A stretch of 64,000 nucleotides of DNA from Jaapia argillacea MUCL 33604. Lineage: Eukaryota > Basidiomycota > Agaricomycetes > Jaapiales > Jaapiaceae. The notes beneath the pieces were generated by a model. It did not search any database. It was not told where the DNA came from and saw only the letters and a program-made list of their open reading frames with translations. The stretch is from the NCBI GenBank assembly GCA_000697665.1, contig KL197714.1, positions 1,102,049 to 1,166,048 of the forward strand. The letters are read 5' to 3'. This document shows, one piece after another, positions 34,607 to 46,577 of this stretch (within the stretch, counting starts at the first letter, position 1; every line of letters starts with the position of its first letter). The position numbers were made by a program, and so were the translations under genes.

Positions 34607-36050
34607 CTAACCAAACTTCGGAGCAAGCGCGTTCTCCTCACAAGGAGAGATAGGCGAAGCTTGATTACTCGCAAAATCAATAACAGCCCAAGAATCTCTC
34701 CAATCCTCTTTCACAATCGTCGGGGATAAATCTTTGAGAAAAGGACCATGGATGATATCAATAGACACGTAAGGCGTGGGCGTCGATGTACGTTTTCGTG
34801 AAGGTGCTGGTGGACGGTTCGGCAACGAGGGTGCGGTGGGAGTACGGTTGTGTAAAGAGGGTTGGGGAGTAAGGTTTGGCGTGGAGGCGAGGCAAGGAGA
34901 GTTACACCTCATCTGGGCTCGCGCATTCGCTACTCGCAATGTAACGAGTAAAGGATAAATGGCCTAAAAAACGGGTGGGGGGGACAATTTCATTTGTTCA
35001 ATACCACATCACTGATCACCTCAAGACTGAAACCAATCAAACTCACCTGCACCTGCCTCAAAACCGGTAAAAAAACATTAACAAGCGGACTCTCCACCCC
35101 AACCACCACAATCCCAATTACGACCGCCACACTAGACAAACTAGCCGACTCCACCAAAATCGAAATGATCAACGTATACTTCGATCCCGTACCCAACACA
35201 TCTCTAACGACTTGACGGTATTTCGCTAATTTGTAAACTACTAGACCGGTGAAGGTGATGTTGAAGGTTGCTGAGATTAGGAGGAAGGAGAGGCCGAGGC
35301 CTTGGAGGAGGGGTGTAAATGTGTTGGTGGTGGTGGGATTGGAGGTGGATAGTGAGATGAGAAAGGCTGTTCCTGTTCCTGAGGGATGGCTGTATGAGGT
35401 GGGGTGGAAGTAAGGGAGGCTGAATGACTCACCTATTGAGGCGCAGACTACTAAGATTGGGAAAATGTGGAGCAGGCGGTGAATATCATGGTAGATAGTA
35501 TAGTATCGATAAAGCTAGAACGAATGATTTAACATACAAATCCAAGAACAGACAAACGACCCCTGACGTACCACAATCCCATCCGCAAGCCAGTTTAGAA
35601 TGACATGTCTAAACCAAGTGTCAGTGTATCCCTCACACAAACGCGATAGGGACGTACGTTGAACAAATAGCGACATTAACCCAATTCTTCGTCCGAAGTA
35701 GTTCGAATGAACCGGTGGATCCATCATGATATCTCATACCTCCAACAAGCACGATGTTATCCCAACCCAATTGGAGTGCCACGCCGACCGATGCCAAGAC
35801 GAAGATACACAATATGCATACAAGAAGGGCTCGATGTACTTCTCTGGCTTTGAAGGCTCGGAGGAATAAAGGCAAGCAGCCAATAAAAATAGAGAGGACG
35901 ACACCTTCATGCCGGTGAGGGAGAGGCTCAAGAGAGAGGTAAAGGATAGATCATACCATACGCAACACACGATAACCCAGCTCCTATGATGATGGATCTT
36001 TCCACAAAAGCTGACGAGACCTCAGGAATTTGGCTTGATGCGACAGTCAT
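34607..36050 (-). CDS. Agaricomycete seven-TM-like membrane protein of unknown function
   Basis: The chosen start at 36050 reads MTVASSQIPEVSSAFVERSI, then helix 1 (IIGAGLSCVAYGMIYPL). Later exons give CILCIFVLASVGVALQLGWD, a loop with a proline-poor amphipathic part, LSFLLISATFNITFTGLVVY, GTGSKYTLIISILVESASLS, VVIGIVVVGVESPLVNVFLP and IYPLLVTLRVANARAQM. The hydrophilic C-terminal tail is Ser/Pro-rich and ends PCEENALAPKFG at 34607. The spacing of helices and the IESA-like motif in helix 6 resemble a common Agaricomycete 7-TM family often annotated only as hypothetical. Possible sensor or receptor, but that is speculation. Confidence 0.72.
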
Positions 36051-36785
36051 GATGCGAAGGGATGAATCAAGTGGGGGACGTACCGACAAAGCGAAGCAGC
36101 CCTTTAAAAAGACCACCATCTCCTCGCCCCCCGACTCCATACCGCGCAGAGCAAAGGTCTGCACTCACGTAAAAACCCCCGTGCGTCGCTCACCCAAATA
36201 TCCGAGCTGTTAAAGGGGACGACTTCGAGAAGACCGCATAGACCAGCCTTAGCAAGAGAGTCGTCGTAGAAGTAAGAGAAGCCCAAGATGTGTCGTCAAC
36301 GCACAGAGCTCTGAAGACTCGCGCCGCACGGGTTAGGTAGGTACCCTGAGGTTCGGCAATTATGAACAGGCGCCTACCGAGCAAAACTGTGCACGAGGTC
36401 CAGTTATACCGAAATGGTCCGTTTAGGTAGCGCCATGCATGAAATCATAAGTGCGGAAAGGGAATAAAGGTAGCTGAGCAGACTGCTCCAGCTTTACTCT
36501 CCGGTGAGGCTCAAGCCACGCAATCCACGTGGCGAGAAGGGCATGTCGAATGAAAGGCTTATTTGACGAAAGAGAAGGATTTTTCTGAGCCCAACTAGCA
36601 TTGACGTACAGAGCCGATCTTTCCGTGCAACGTCAAATCTTCGATGCGCATTATACTGCGGGATGCAGTGACATCAGAACCAACGGTAAAGAAAGCCGCG
36701 GTCAAAGGAAGACCCACCAATAAACCAAACAGGCCAACATGCTCACCACACTACCGAATCCCTTTGATTACCCCTACCTGCCTGC
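36051..36785. other. Intergenic, promoter and 3' flank
   Basis: Contains the promoter of the membrane protein at 36050 and the 3' flank of the glomulin-like gene. A plus-strand stretch at 36644-36919 is a shadow of the neighbour. No gene seen. Confidence 0.45.
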
Positions 36786-38957
36786 TCACTGCGAAGCTAG
36801 CTCCGCATCCATTTTCTCCAACGCCCCTTCGACGCGTTCCACCGCGGCATCTAACGCCGCCAAAGGCATTATCGCCTCCATATCGTCTAGATAAAGCATC
36901 GTATTCATTTAGTATCTAACATATAATCCATAGTAACCGACCTTCAGCAACAGGCAGCCACCGACCCAATGCCTGTTTCAAAGGTACCAAAAGTTGCTTC
37001 TTGACATGTTGGACTGTGGATGCGTCCCGAATTCCGGTCTATCGAATCGATGATCCATGAGCTCGCATCCCGACGCGTTTAAGAATATGATAACACACCC
37101 GGTTATCTTTATCCCTCATCAAGAGCACAAAAACCAACCCAAGAGCTTCGATTAGTCTTTTGGGCTCAACACTATCCAAGAAGTCTTCGAGGAGGAGGTC
37201 CGAGGTGAACAAGGTGGATGGCGATGGTGTAAAGATAATCGGAGTAAAAGTTTTGCAGAACGTCGGGGTGGTGAACGAGTTCGTAGGGGACGTGCCAGGG
37301 GATAATGCCAGCCCATCCAAAACGGCTTCCTTAACTAACCCGATGGCCGCCACCTTGATTTGACCTCTCTCCTCTTCATCATCACCACGTACCAAGTCAA
37401 CCAACAAGTCGAATCTCACTTCCGATGGACAAATGGATAGAAGAAGTGAGAGTAACCTATAGGTGATATGTCGAATTTGTGGGGAAGGGTGAGCGGATGC
37501 TAGATGTGGCAAGATATGGAGAAGTGGGAGGAGGGTTGTGATAGGAACAGTGGACAATTCATTTGAGGTGCCACTCGTCTCGAGAGATGTGCCAGAAGGT
37601 GAGGATGTAGCAGCAGTGGAGGATGTGAGATGTATTTGGTAGACGGAGGACAGGAGGAGGGAGAGGCTTTCGTCCAGTGCTGTGTTCGTTTGGATACTAG
37701 TAAGGAAGGCTGGCAAGTATCTGACGATGACCTCGGCCGGGTCGGCCGGCGAAGAGGAATGGGCAAATAGAATCAAAGAGCCGAGGCTGGGCTCCGAGAG
37801 CAGGGTATCCAAGTTGCACCCAACTGAGGTGTATGCGTCCTATCAGCATCCATAGTTAGCGATGATCGAGAAGATCAAGACGAGCATACCAACGCTTCAA
37901 CGACGACTGCTTCTCCTTCCTGCCAATCGTCCAATTTCGAAGTGGTAGGGATAGGACGGGAGCGGGGAACGACGAGTCTCGGGAAATACCGCTCAAATGT
38001 TCGTTGAGCAAGGTTTGACTGGATGTGGTTCGAGCAAGACGTCAGGCTTGCGAAGAGGAAAGAGGTTAAGATACCCTGGCAAAGATCAGAAAAGATTGTT
38101 TAGCACAAGATGGTTGAAACCAGGGGTGGGGGTGTGACATACCATAACGTTTTGCAACTCGGCTTCATCAACGCCCACGACGCTATTCCGGACCCAACCG
38201 ATACTCCCATTAACCAACCTCGAAACGCTCGAGATAGCCACACGACTTTCTGCTTTCGACGCAGGTATTTTCAAGATGACGGCTTGGAGATTTATAATCA
38301 GAGGGTGAAGGGAGGTGGAATGTTTTGTCTTCGAAGTTATTCGTAGTCGGGGGATGGCTGTCACAAGATAAGATTGGCAGGAGCACGGAGGGAGACCAGG
38401 ACGAACAAGAAGCGGATAGATTGAGGAGCCGGATGAGCTGCCCAGCAGCAGTAGTTGTTTCCTCGTTATCGCTTTCATCGCCCTGATGACCTTCGTCCTC
38501 ATCCTCCTCTTCGTGGTCGGTATAACGAGTGCTCAAGCACTCCAAAGCTTCTTGAATGGCGATAACATTCTCCTTCGCACTGCAACACTCCCCAATTACG
38601 TCTAGAATATCTTGAGAACCTAGGCGAACACTGGGAAGGAGGGTTGGTACCACGCTCAACGGATCCTTCGGTTAAGACGGACACCTTCAGCCCCGACTCA
38701 AACAACAGCAGGGACCACAAAGACGTACAAGAAACCTGGATAATCCAGAATGGACAATGACATGATAGATCTCCGATAGAGATTGACGAGGCTGAGGGTC
38801 ATTTGCTGCGGAGATTATTAGACCCAGAAGAGTGTGTCCTGTTTCCTATGCGTCGTGGCAGATGTCAGGGTCAATGTTGATATCGTAGGGAATGGTCAGG
38901 TTCTACCTCCACGTCTTCGACGTTTGAGGATAGGAAAGGGAGCATGACGTCCTCCAT
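36786..38957 (-). CDS. Glomulin/ALF4-like (YAP-binding) helical-repeat protein
   Basis: Helical-repeat protein of the glomulin/ALF4 family (Pfam YAP1-binding/ALF4/Glomulin). Human glomulin and plant ALF4 bind RBX1 and control cullin-RING ligases; fungal members are less studied. Start MEDVMLPFLSSNVEDVE at 38957, then GHTLLGLIISAANDPQPRQS and VVPTLLPSVRLGSQDILDVI, an acidic loop (DHEEEDEDEGHQGDESDNEE), HPLIINLQAVILKIP, and a long exon starting near NLDTLLSEPSLGSLILFAHS. The C-terminal part runs IEALGLVFVLLMRDKDNR, then TGIRDASTVQHVKKQLLVPL and ends EKMDAELASQ at 36786. I infer an intron with ends GTGTGT..GATAG around 37040-37100, because reading straight on stops early, and a 49-base intron near 38400. 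Family assignment rests on recalled pattern. Confidence 0.72.
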
Positions 38958-39289
38958 GATATTCTCAGTTCTGTCAGAGTCCGTTGAACTCCACCTGTCC
39001 CTGTGAAATTATGGTGAAAGGCTCTTAAACATAGGTTACTATTTTAAGGTCTGCTAAAGGAGACTAGTGATAAGCTATGAAATCGTCAAGCACAACACAG
39101 CATCTTGTGCGTGACCAAGTCCCATCACCAAGGAAGAAAATCCGACTTTCATGAATGTGCAAGAATGTGCAAGACTGGTACAAGATCACTATATGTGCAT
39201 CGGTCAGATGGAAATAAAACTAATGAAATATCCGTTTGGATACATGCCACTCCAGTGAGTATCTACATTGGGACATGGAACTGTCAACG
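38958..39289. other. Short intergenic region
   Basis: Promoter of the glomulin-like gene and 3' flank of membrane protein copy 2. Nothing else recognised. Confidence 0.5.
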
Positions 39290-40704
39290 TTACAAGTGGG
39301 GGATAAAGGTCGTCCAAGAAACAGTAACATATATACTAGTAGTACTTGTTGGTGGAATTCGAAGGGTGAAGAAGGTCAGCACGAGCAATATCAGACGGCC
39401 AACAATGTATATGAAGACAAAAAAATGCTTGCAGAAGTCCGCAGCCCTACTATTCCTGAGTCCAAGTTGTTCGAATGCGGCCAGAGTAAACGATCCAACA
39501 GTAGGCGAGATCCCGATGATAACTGCGCATGCTCGCTACAATAGCCTCTGCGCGGTCGATGGGAATAAAGTCGAGTACCCTGCACCGAGGTGGATACCGC
39601 CGAAGGTGCCAATCGCAACCGCCGAAGAGTATAAAATCACATTCGCCTCCGTGTTGTCGAGGCTTCCGGAGTAGAATGCACCCACACCCCTCTGGGCCCC
39701 ATGGCCCTCCGTGTCATCGACCAACCCAGCCATCATGTAGAAAGGGGGAGTGACCCAAGCGACAAGAGTGCAGATAGGAAGTGTCAAGACTCTTAGCGGG
39801 AGAGGGTGACCTCCCACCCACTCCAAGGCGGTTGACACGGCCCCGTCCATAGAAAAACGTGATTTAGCAGAGATCGCGGCGGCAGAAAATTTCAACCCAT
39901 GCCTTCTCTCGGGCATGTGGGCCTCTCTGTCGTTCCTCTCGCTACCGCTACCTTCCCCATCATCCTCGACAATACCTTCACCGCCTCCTTCAACGAGCGG
40001 GCGAAATTCTGCGGATCGTTTACGGACTGGATATGAGAAATGCACGTCAGTAGGTTTGCTCCACCAAAATCCATAAGTGGCGAAGTTGATGACTGTAAAA
40101 GCCAGTGTCGCGTATTCGAGCTGTGTGGTCTGAAGTCCTTTGTGTGAACGAGCGGCAAACTGGAGGATGAACCAGGCGGTCTGCAAGATGGCCAAAGCCT
40201 TGGATAGAGTGTCCCGTTTACTCCTGTCGAGGATCATCTCTGCCGTGAGCATTGGAAATTCATCCTCGTCGAGATCAAGGAGTCGATCAGGCAGAAGAAT
40301 TTCCACAGGTTCGTCGTGGCAGCCTTTGACTATCATGAATCCGCCCATGAGAGCAAAAAAGCCATGAGTCAAAGTCCATTCACGTCCTGTGGGTTCAGAT
40401 TGTGGTCTCAGACATGTATCCAATGGAGTGCGAAATGGAAAAGTGACTTGCCTCGGTGAACCTTCGCTATCCGACGTGCACCAAACCACTGTCTCATGGC
40501 CCATACAAGTACGAGTTCCGGGGCAATCAATGCCATCACCATTAATATCACCCGGCGCACGATGACTTCAATTGGGCTCTCCTCCGGACTGGGGATGTTG
40601 GGATGAATAGCCACCCACGTGCAAGTAAATATTGTTGTCAGACAACTGGAGATGATGCCCCACATTGTCCTGCAGTGGTGAATATCGTTACACTGGGATG
40701 CCAT
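39290..40704 (-). CDS. Uncharacterised Agaricomycete membrane protein, copy 2, with an internal stop
   Basis: Paralogue of the gene at 20452-21830. Exon 1 is 40704-40452 (MASQCNDIHHCRTMWGIISS, TWVAIHPNIPSPEES). Exon 2 starts at 40386 (THGFFALMGGFMIV, ILDRSKRDTLSKALAILQTA). Both copies share the GC-AG intron, here with donor GCAAGT at 40451. At 39538-39536 an in-frame TAG stands where copy 1 has the Trp of ETAWVVC. The frame then stays open for 81 more codons that still match copy 1 (helix FVFIYIVGRLILLVLTFFTL, end FIPHL) to a TAA at 39290. So the gene is either a recently broken allele (367 residues, last helices lost), a case of stop read-through, or a base-call error. It has no known function. 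Confidence 0.72.
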
Positions 40705-40827
40705 TGCGACAGAGAGGCGGGGAGGATGCCGCTAGGTGGAGATGAGATGATGGTGTATCGAAGTACTTGGTCCTTTTGTAGGGAAGAGGCATATAGGTGG
40801 ACGAACCAACCCCAAACAGAGCCTCAG

Positions 40828-41318
40828 CAAGCGCCGCCTTCAACCTTGTGTATTTTTGTGATGGGAGAGCCGCTGAAAGGAAGCCAGCAGAAGCGCTGAA
40901 CAAGGTTTAATCAGAGCGGATGAACTCGTGGAGAGCTCTGTTTGGACAGGGTGAAGCGTCCTTGCGCGGTTCTTCGACGCCGCTAGAACCGATAAGTCAA
41001 TCCTCCCAGCGCCAAAACCGCTTGTTTGGTGATGGGACGCATCGCTTCCCAGGAATATTTGGTAGACAATGACACGGGGCGATGCAAACCTGAACTTGAA
41101 CGTGGACAGCAAGTGCCTGCCTCCAACCTTGTGTTCTTTTGTAACTGAGAGCCGCTGAAATGAGGCCACCACAAACGCTGAACAAGGTTGAACTAGAGCG
41201 GATAAAGTCGCCTCGCAAAGCCAAAACTGCTTGGCTGGTGATGGGACGCATCGCTTCCCAGGAATATCTGGTAGACAATGATGCGGGGCGATGTAAACCT
41301 GAAGTTGGATGTGGATGC
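40828..41318. repeat. Imperfect tandem duplication, two units
   Basis: Unit 1 (about 40828-41105) and unit 2 (about 41108-41318) share ACCTTGTGT, GAGAGCCGCTGAAA, CGCTGAACAAGGTT, GGGACGCATCGCTTCCCAGG and GGTAGACAATGA in the same order; unit 2 lacks about 70 internal bases. By eye 80-85% identical. No coding potential recognised; it lies upstream of membrane protein copy 2. Confidence 0.75.
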
Positions 41319-41689
41319 CTTGGCAGCGTGAACAAAGATGATCAACGCTATTGTTTCGTTGAAAATGCTAAGTCACATGAATGGGGCGTCTCTGATAAAC
41401 CTCGAAAATCAGCGACTGGCGGGGAGATAAGGGGGTGTAGTGAAAGAGACAAGAGTTGTTACCGTGACTGACCCGCCTTCACCTGAATCGAAGATCTCCG
41501 AGCGCTCACTTACCGCCACATCCGAACCGGCTGATCACAGTTATCCAAGTACACAACAGTAAATGGTCTCCCCAACACAAAAACAGATGATGCGACGACT
41601 ATGAGGAGCACACGAAGGCCGGAGAAGGAGTGACCCGGTGTTGATAGGGCGAAGCTATTTGTTCTGTGAGTAGGGACTCCCAGCAGCGC

Positions 41690-42205
41690 TGATTCCCTCG
41701 TTTTCACTGTCGTCACCCTGATGGCCTCCATCCTCACCCTCCTTTTCGTGGTCGGTGTAACGAGTGCTTAAGTGCCCCAAGCTTCTTGAATGACACTAGC
41801 ATTCTCCTTCGCATTGCAACACTCCCCAATTACATCCAGCATATCTTGAGAGCCTGGGCGAGCACTGGGAGGGAGGGTACCACGCTCAACGGATCCTTTG
41901 ATTCAAACACGAATCAGCCACCTTTAGCTCTGGCTTAAATTACAGCCCGCATCGAAAGACCTACGAGAAATCTGGGTGATCCAGAAGTCGTCATGGCATG
42001 ATGGATCTCCGACAGGGAGTATTGAGGGTGTGGGTCATTTACGGCAGAGATAATCAGAGCCAAAAGAGCGTGTCCGGTTTCCTGCGAGTCGTGCCAGATG
42101 TTAGGATGGCTGCTGATATCTCAGGGGGTGGCCAAGTTCTACCTCCACGTCCTCGACGTTTGAGAATAGGAGAGGGAGCATGGCGTCCGCCATAATATCC
42201 TGTCG
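41690..42205 (-). pseudogene. Decayed duplicate of the 5' half of the glomulin-like gene
   Basis: This stretch lines up with 38440-38965, the first exons of the glomulin-like gene, on the same strand. Matching blocks include CTTCGTGGTCGGT.TAACGAGTG-like, CATTCTCCTTCGCA, TGCAACACTCCCCAATTAC, ATATCTTGAGA and CTACCTCCACGTC. It covers the acidic-loop exon back to the region of the original ATG, with scattered small gaps. Rough identity by eye is about 80%. The rest of the gene (the long helical-repeat exon) has no copy here. I read it as a partial segmental duplication that is no longer coding: several indels break the frame, including within the acidic loop. Confidence 0.8.
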
Positions 42206-42895
42206 TTTGATTCCCAGTTAGACTCCTGAAAGTTATGGAATTTGACACGCAAGTAAGTCCAAGTCAGCGGAAGCGTTGGTAAGACCTCGGAAAAGTGTGG
42301 CTCGGAGTCGAAGAAGCGAGCGTGACGCGTGACTTCACAGCCACTAGCAGCCACTTAGTCACAGCCCGCCACGGTCATCGCTTCCGGCTTGGGAAAAACT
42401 TGCATCGAAAACAGGAACCTCCCAAGCTCCGAGTCTGTAACATTGGTTCTTAGTAACCGGACGTGGATACTTGTCTGTGACCTACAGTCCGACAAGGTCG
42501 AGCCCCTCTCTTTTGCCGTACTCCGGTTAATTCTCTGCGTTCTGTCCCTGGTCTTGGCTCTCGTGAATCTATTTCTACGCGAGGGAGCGTGGGCACCCCC
42601 AAGGATAATGGATTTCTCATCTTCACCTCATTGGACACGAAATGCTACTTACATTTAGCATTACAACACCGGGACCGCCCATTACCATCAGTCTTCTTCC
42701 CCTTAAACTTTCGCCCGGCTTGGATTTTGACAATCCCTCCCGATCCCTATTCATCATCATCGGGCCCAAAAGCTACTTGCCGTATTACTCGCTTGCGCTT
42801 TTGCATGTCAATCCAATCTCTCCCGCCACTCCTTCCCAATATCTGACTTGATTCAGTCATAATCTACGACTACACCCGCCAGGTTGACCGCGTTG
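42206..42895. other. Intergenic, upstream of DUF6533 gene 3
   Basis: The first part may continue the duplicated glomulin 5' flank, weakly. The rest has no recognised gene; it should hold the DUF6533 gene 3 promoter. Confidence 0.45.
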
Positions 42896-44652
42896 ATGGA
42901 CAGCGACTCAGACGCTGCGAGTGACGCAACAAACGTGTCAGTCCGCTCGTGCATTACTGATTTGACTGGGTTGGATGAACTTGAATTGACCTACGCTTCG
43001 CACAGATTCATCCATAATTATTTGTCATTTGTGGCGATATGTGAGTCTCCTACTCGACACTTTAATGACCACACCCCTCTTATCTTCCGCCCCTTCGAAT
43101 CACTGATGTGTCGCTCCAGCTATCCTCTACTACGACCACCTCCTCACATTCGGTCAAGAAGTCAACCAAATATGGAGAGAGAAAACATCAAGGTCCTTCT
43201 GGTTCTTCCTGAACCGATACCTAGCTTTCTTTGGGAACATCGTGGTCTCGACCGTTGGCAACCAAGATCTCTCTGATGAGGTGGGTACCTTGACCCTCCG
43301 TCAAAGTACCAGAGCTCACCCACAAATTTTCCTCTTCTACGGCAGGGGTTCGTATTTTCATAATTTCGCCCTTTGCGTCGAGGTCACAATGTTCCATTTG
43401 GGTGCTCGGTAGATGCAAACAATATGCTCTGTTCCGACAATTTCTCCTTGTGGCAAACCAAGTAATCGTCTGCAGTAGGTGTTCTCTCATCTGAACGTCA
43501 CCTTCCGCTGACCAGTTCCATTTCGTCTCCTCTCAGTAATTCTAACCCTAAGAACCTTCGCATTATACCACCGCGATCTCCGTATTCTTTTCCTAATGGT
43601 CGGCGTAGGAGCCTTGCTCTTCGCTGTCGCTTGCGTATGTGCCCGGCCATATCGGATTCCCACAACCTGAGTTTGATTGACGCGATTCTCCAATTTAGTG
43701 GTCACTAGTCGGTCAGCAAAGTTCACCGGCTGATGTCTCCGGGTGTCATATCAGTGACACAGACACAACGTGAGCCCTCCTGTCTCTCCCGTCCCTAGAT
43801 ATCATAATAAATCTTCATGGTGCCCCTATCAGCGGAATTCGTTCGTAACGTTTCCCTCCATATCTTGGAAGTGTGCGATGCTCACAGCACCTCTATTCCT
43901 GTGTAGATATCGCAGCAGCGTGGGAAGCACTCATCGCATACGACGCTCTTGTGTTTATCTTGACGGTCTTGAAGACCTATCATAGAGGATATCGATATCG
44001 AGCGCCTGGTGCGAAGATTGATTTAGTGGGCATCATGTTGAGAGACGGTTAGTATCTGTCTTCTGAGGCTTCTTTACACGCTGATTGGTTGGGAATTTAG
44101 GTGCTATTTATTTTGCGTGAGTGGCCTCGCTGTCGTGTGTTGAGATGCTTCGATAACGGAATTCTTGTAGAGTGATTGGGTTTGTGAACGCAATGAACAT
44201 TGTCACATATTATGTGAGCGCCTCCTATGAATTCGATTTTCTGATATTTACGATGTTTTATTTTATTTTATCTTATCCAGCTCGCATCGGTATGGCTAAT
44301 CGTTCATGTCCAGCCTTATTGACGAACACACCCTTCCCAGCCAATGCTAAAAGGCGTCCTATCAACGTTCGCAAGCAGGTTCGCCCCTCCCCACTTTTCC
44401 TTCCACCCATCCACCTCACCTTCCCACAGCGTATCAGTAACCCTCATATCCCGCCTCATGCTCAACCTCCACCTAAATTCAAACGACTCAACAGTCATCG
44501 AGACCAACCCCGACTTAATATTCACGACTCAAATCGACCCGGCGTTGACGGCGGATAGTGAATATACAACTTCCCGCCAAGAGAATGGAATTGGAACACG
44601 GACTACTACCTGGGATATCGAACTGGTGGATCGTACGAGGGGAGAGGGTTGA
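42896..44652 (+). CDS. DUF6533 family multi-pass membrane protein, gene 3
   Basis: Start MDSDSDAASDATNVSVRSCI at 42896, with a longer polar N-terminus than genes 1 and 2. The first exon ends LTYASHRFIHNYLSFVAI; the second supplies ILYYDHLLTFGQEVNQIWRE and FWFFLNRYLAFFGNI. Later exons give CKQYALFRQFLLVANQVIVC, LTLRTFALYHRDLRILFLMV, a Cys-containing loop (SSPADVSGCHISDTDTT), AAAWEALIAYDALVFILTVL and AVIGFVNAMNIVTYY. The tail starts ISVTLISRLMLNLHLNSN and ends TTTWDIELVDRTRGEG at 44652. The DIELV end is shared with both other copies. Exon edges around 43270-43460 are not settled. It sits immediately 5' of a minus-strand gene and an RBR gene, the same order as gene 1. Confidence 0.73.
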
Positions 44653-45157
44653 TTGTTCCCTCTGTCGTATTTTTGGCCTTGCGGGATACGTTTCAGCACC
44701 ATGAGTTGTGTATTTCTAGACCATATTCACTTGTAATCGAGGAGCGGATCACTCCCTTCCCATCACTTCATGCCACCGGGAAGCCAAACGGAACGACAGA
44801 AATTTGAATTGCCTACGAGCTACGAGCAGCCGCAGGTTCGCGATTAAGTATTGAATAACGAATGTGCATTTAAAAGGGAGTATACAATAGTATCCTTCCG
44901 TTTGACGAGAAGGTGGTATCCAAATGTTGACAACGAAACAACAATGCTCGATAAACCCGCGAGAAGCGATAACATCATGAGAGGGCATACAAAATCCAAG
45001 CGCAACTGCACCGATGACGACGAGCAAGTATGAATAAAGGTACTGCGTCCATGCAGAGGGTCCGGGGTCCAAACTCCATCAGCACCAACACCTAACAACT
45101 ACCAACTCCAAGAAACGCAAGTCCAAAGCAGAATTCGAGAACCGAACAGACCAAGTC
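44653..45157. other. Convergent 3' regions
   Basis: Between DUF6533 gene 3 and the GPI-type protein. Open stretches on the minus strand at 44749-45098 contain hydrophobic residues but no recognisable family. Confidence 0.4.
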
Positions 45158-46021
45158 CTATAGCAACCCGGCAACAGCACCAATGACAGCCATACCACCC
45201 AAAGCAAGAGGGACTTGAGCATTGCTGAACGCTCCTGATTTGGAAGTAGAGGAGGCGGTGGCGCCTGAACCGGAACCGCTGGCGGTAGAAGAGGCGGTAG
45301 AGGTGGGGGTGGCGCTGGATGCGGGATAGGCAGCTCCAAGGGCTTTGATTTCGAAGGGTTGGGATGAAGCGTAGACCTAGGAACAGGAAGTTCAGGAAAT
45401 TAAAAGGGGGGAAGGTTGAAAACAACGCACATCAGTGGAGTTGAGGACGTTGGCGAACTGAACGGTGTAACCAGTTGAGGGAGGGAAATCGAGTTGATCT
45501 ATACACGGAAGTTGGTGACGGTACATAGATGAGAATGAAGCGCGATAAGGAGATGCATGAGACATGTGACGAACTGGGCTGGATCAACAAGCTGCATTGG
45601 AAGTTCTGCTGGATGGCGATGACGGCCTGGGGAGCAACAAGGACTGAAGGGTTTGAGTTGGCGATCCTAGATGTATCACGTCCGAACGTCGATCAATGTT
45701 CACACCAGAAAAGCAACGAAAGTTTGCACTTACATGACGGTGAAATTTTGGTACGTCGTCTGTTCGCAAGTCCAGATGAGGGTATTGGCGGACTTGGCGA
45801 CTTGCAGTGCAATTCCAAGTAACGAAAAAAAGTAGAATATAATTCGGCGCGCAGTTGATGGAAAGATAACAGTCAGGTCAAGGGCAAGGGTTGAATGACG
45901 AAGCGGTCGTACTCCACCACAAGTTAGGTCCCCCAGGGTCGATGATGGACAGCTGAGTTTGAGCCGCTACAGCTGTGAACAAGGCTGCGACAGTCGCTGC
46001 GAGGGAGAAGCGGGCGAACAT
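45158..46021 (-). CDS. Kre9/Knh1-type Ser/Thr-rich GPI-anchored secreted protein
   Basis: Small cell-wall protein. A signal peptide opens it, MFARFSLAATVAALFTAVAA, followed by QTQLSIIDPGGPNLWW, the start of the Kre9/Knh1 N-terminal domain (Pfam Ser-Thr-rich GPI-anchored membrane family). The next exon gives VAKSANTLIWTCEQTTYQNF, matching the family's W-x-A-x-S-x-N-T-L-x-W pattern. A short Ser/Thr-rich spacer (SATPTSTASSTASGSGSG) leads to a hydrophobic C-terminus (LALGGMAVIGAVAGLL) typical of a GPI attachment signal. Three or four short introns. A TATAAAA match on the minus strand near 46076-46082 can serve it. It probably acts in wall glucan assembly, by family analogy only. Confidence 0.82.
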
Positions 46022-46577
46022 GTTGACGGTTGAACTGTAAAGACAGACGGGGAACGGTGAGAGCTTGTCAGGGTTTTTTATAATGTACGGGCGTTGGGAA
46101 GCAAGCGAACCCGGCTGGGCATAATGTCCGGCGACCACCGACAGAATTTGCGCTCCGCCAAATTTGGCTCTGTGGCTGACGGCCGCCTGTTACGCCCTCC
46201 TGCCATCATCACCACCACCCTCTACGTCGTTTATTATGATCTTGCTCTACAGTTCGTTCCAAAATACTCGAGGAGTTGCCTTGCATTGACAAGTAATATT
46301 TGACACTTCTCAATTGCGATCATGATTCTGGTATACGAAGCGGTCAAAACTGCGTGATAAGCAGTTCAGCAGCTTCTCTTCGCGCCGACACGGCGTAAAA
46401 ATACTGGGAGATACATAGGCGCTCTACTAGACTCGTGTTTCCTCTGCCTTAGTAGGCTTTAGCGCCTTAGCATGGACAAGGTTCTAGGATTGACAGAAGT
46501 GCACGTGTTGCCGGACTACAAAAGGGACCTGCACCGCAGACACTGCTTCCTTTGTAGCTCGTTACCATTGCACAACC
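46022..46577. other. Divergent promoter region
   Basis: Between the GPI-type protein and RBR gene 2. No additional gene recognised. Confidence 0.5.

Noticed and set aside
39494-39580. Intron that would remove the TAG in membrane protein copy 2
   Set aside because: The only candidate (GTACTC donor, TTGTAG acceptor, 43 bases) is too short for comfort and shifts the frame, losing similarity to copy 1 downstream.
39105-39674. 189-codon plus-strand open frame
   Set aside because: It lies opposite the conserved 3' coding part of membrane protein copy 2, has no recognisable similarity, and is better explained as an antisense shadow.
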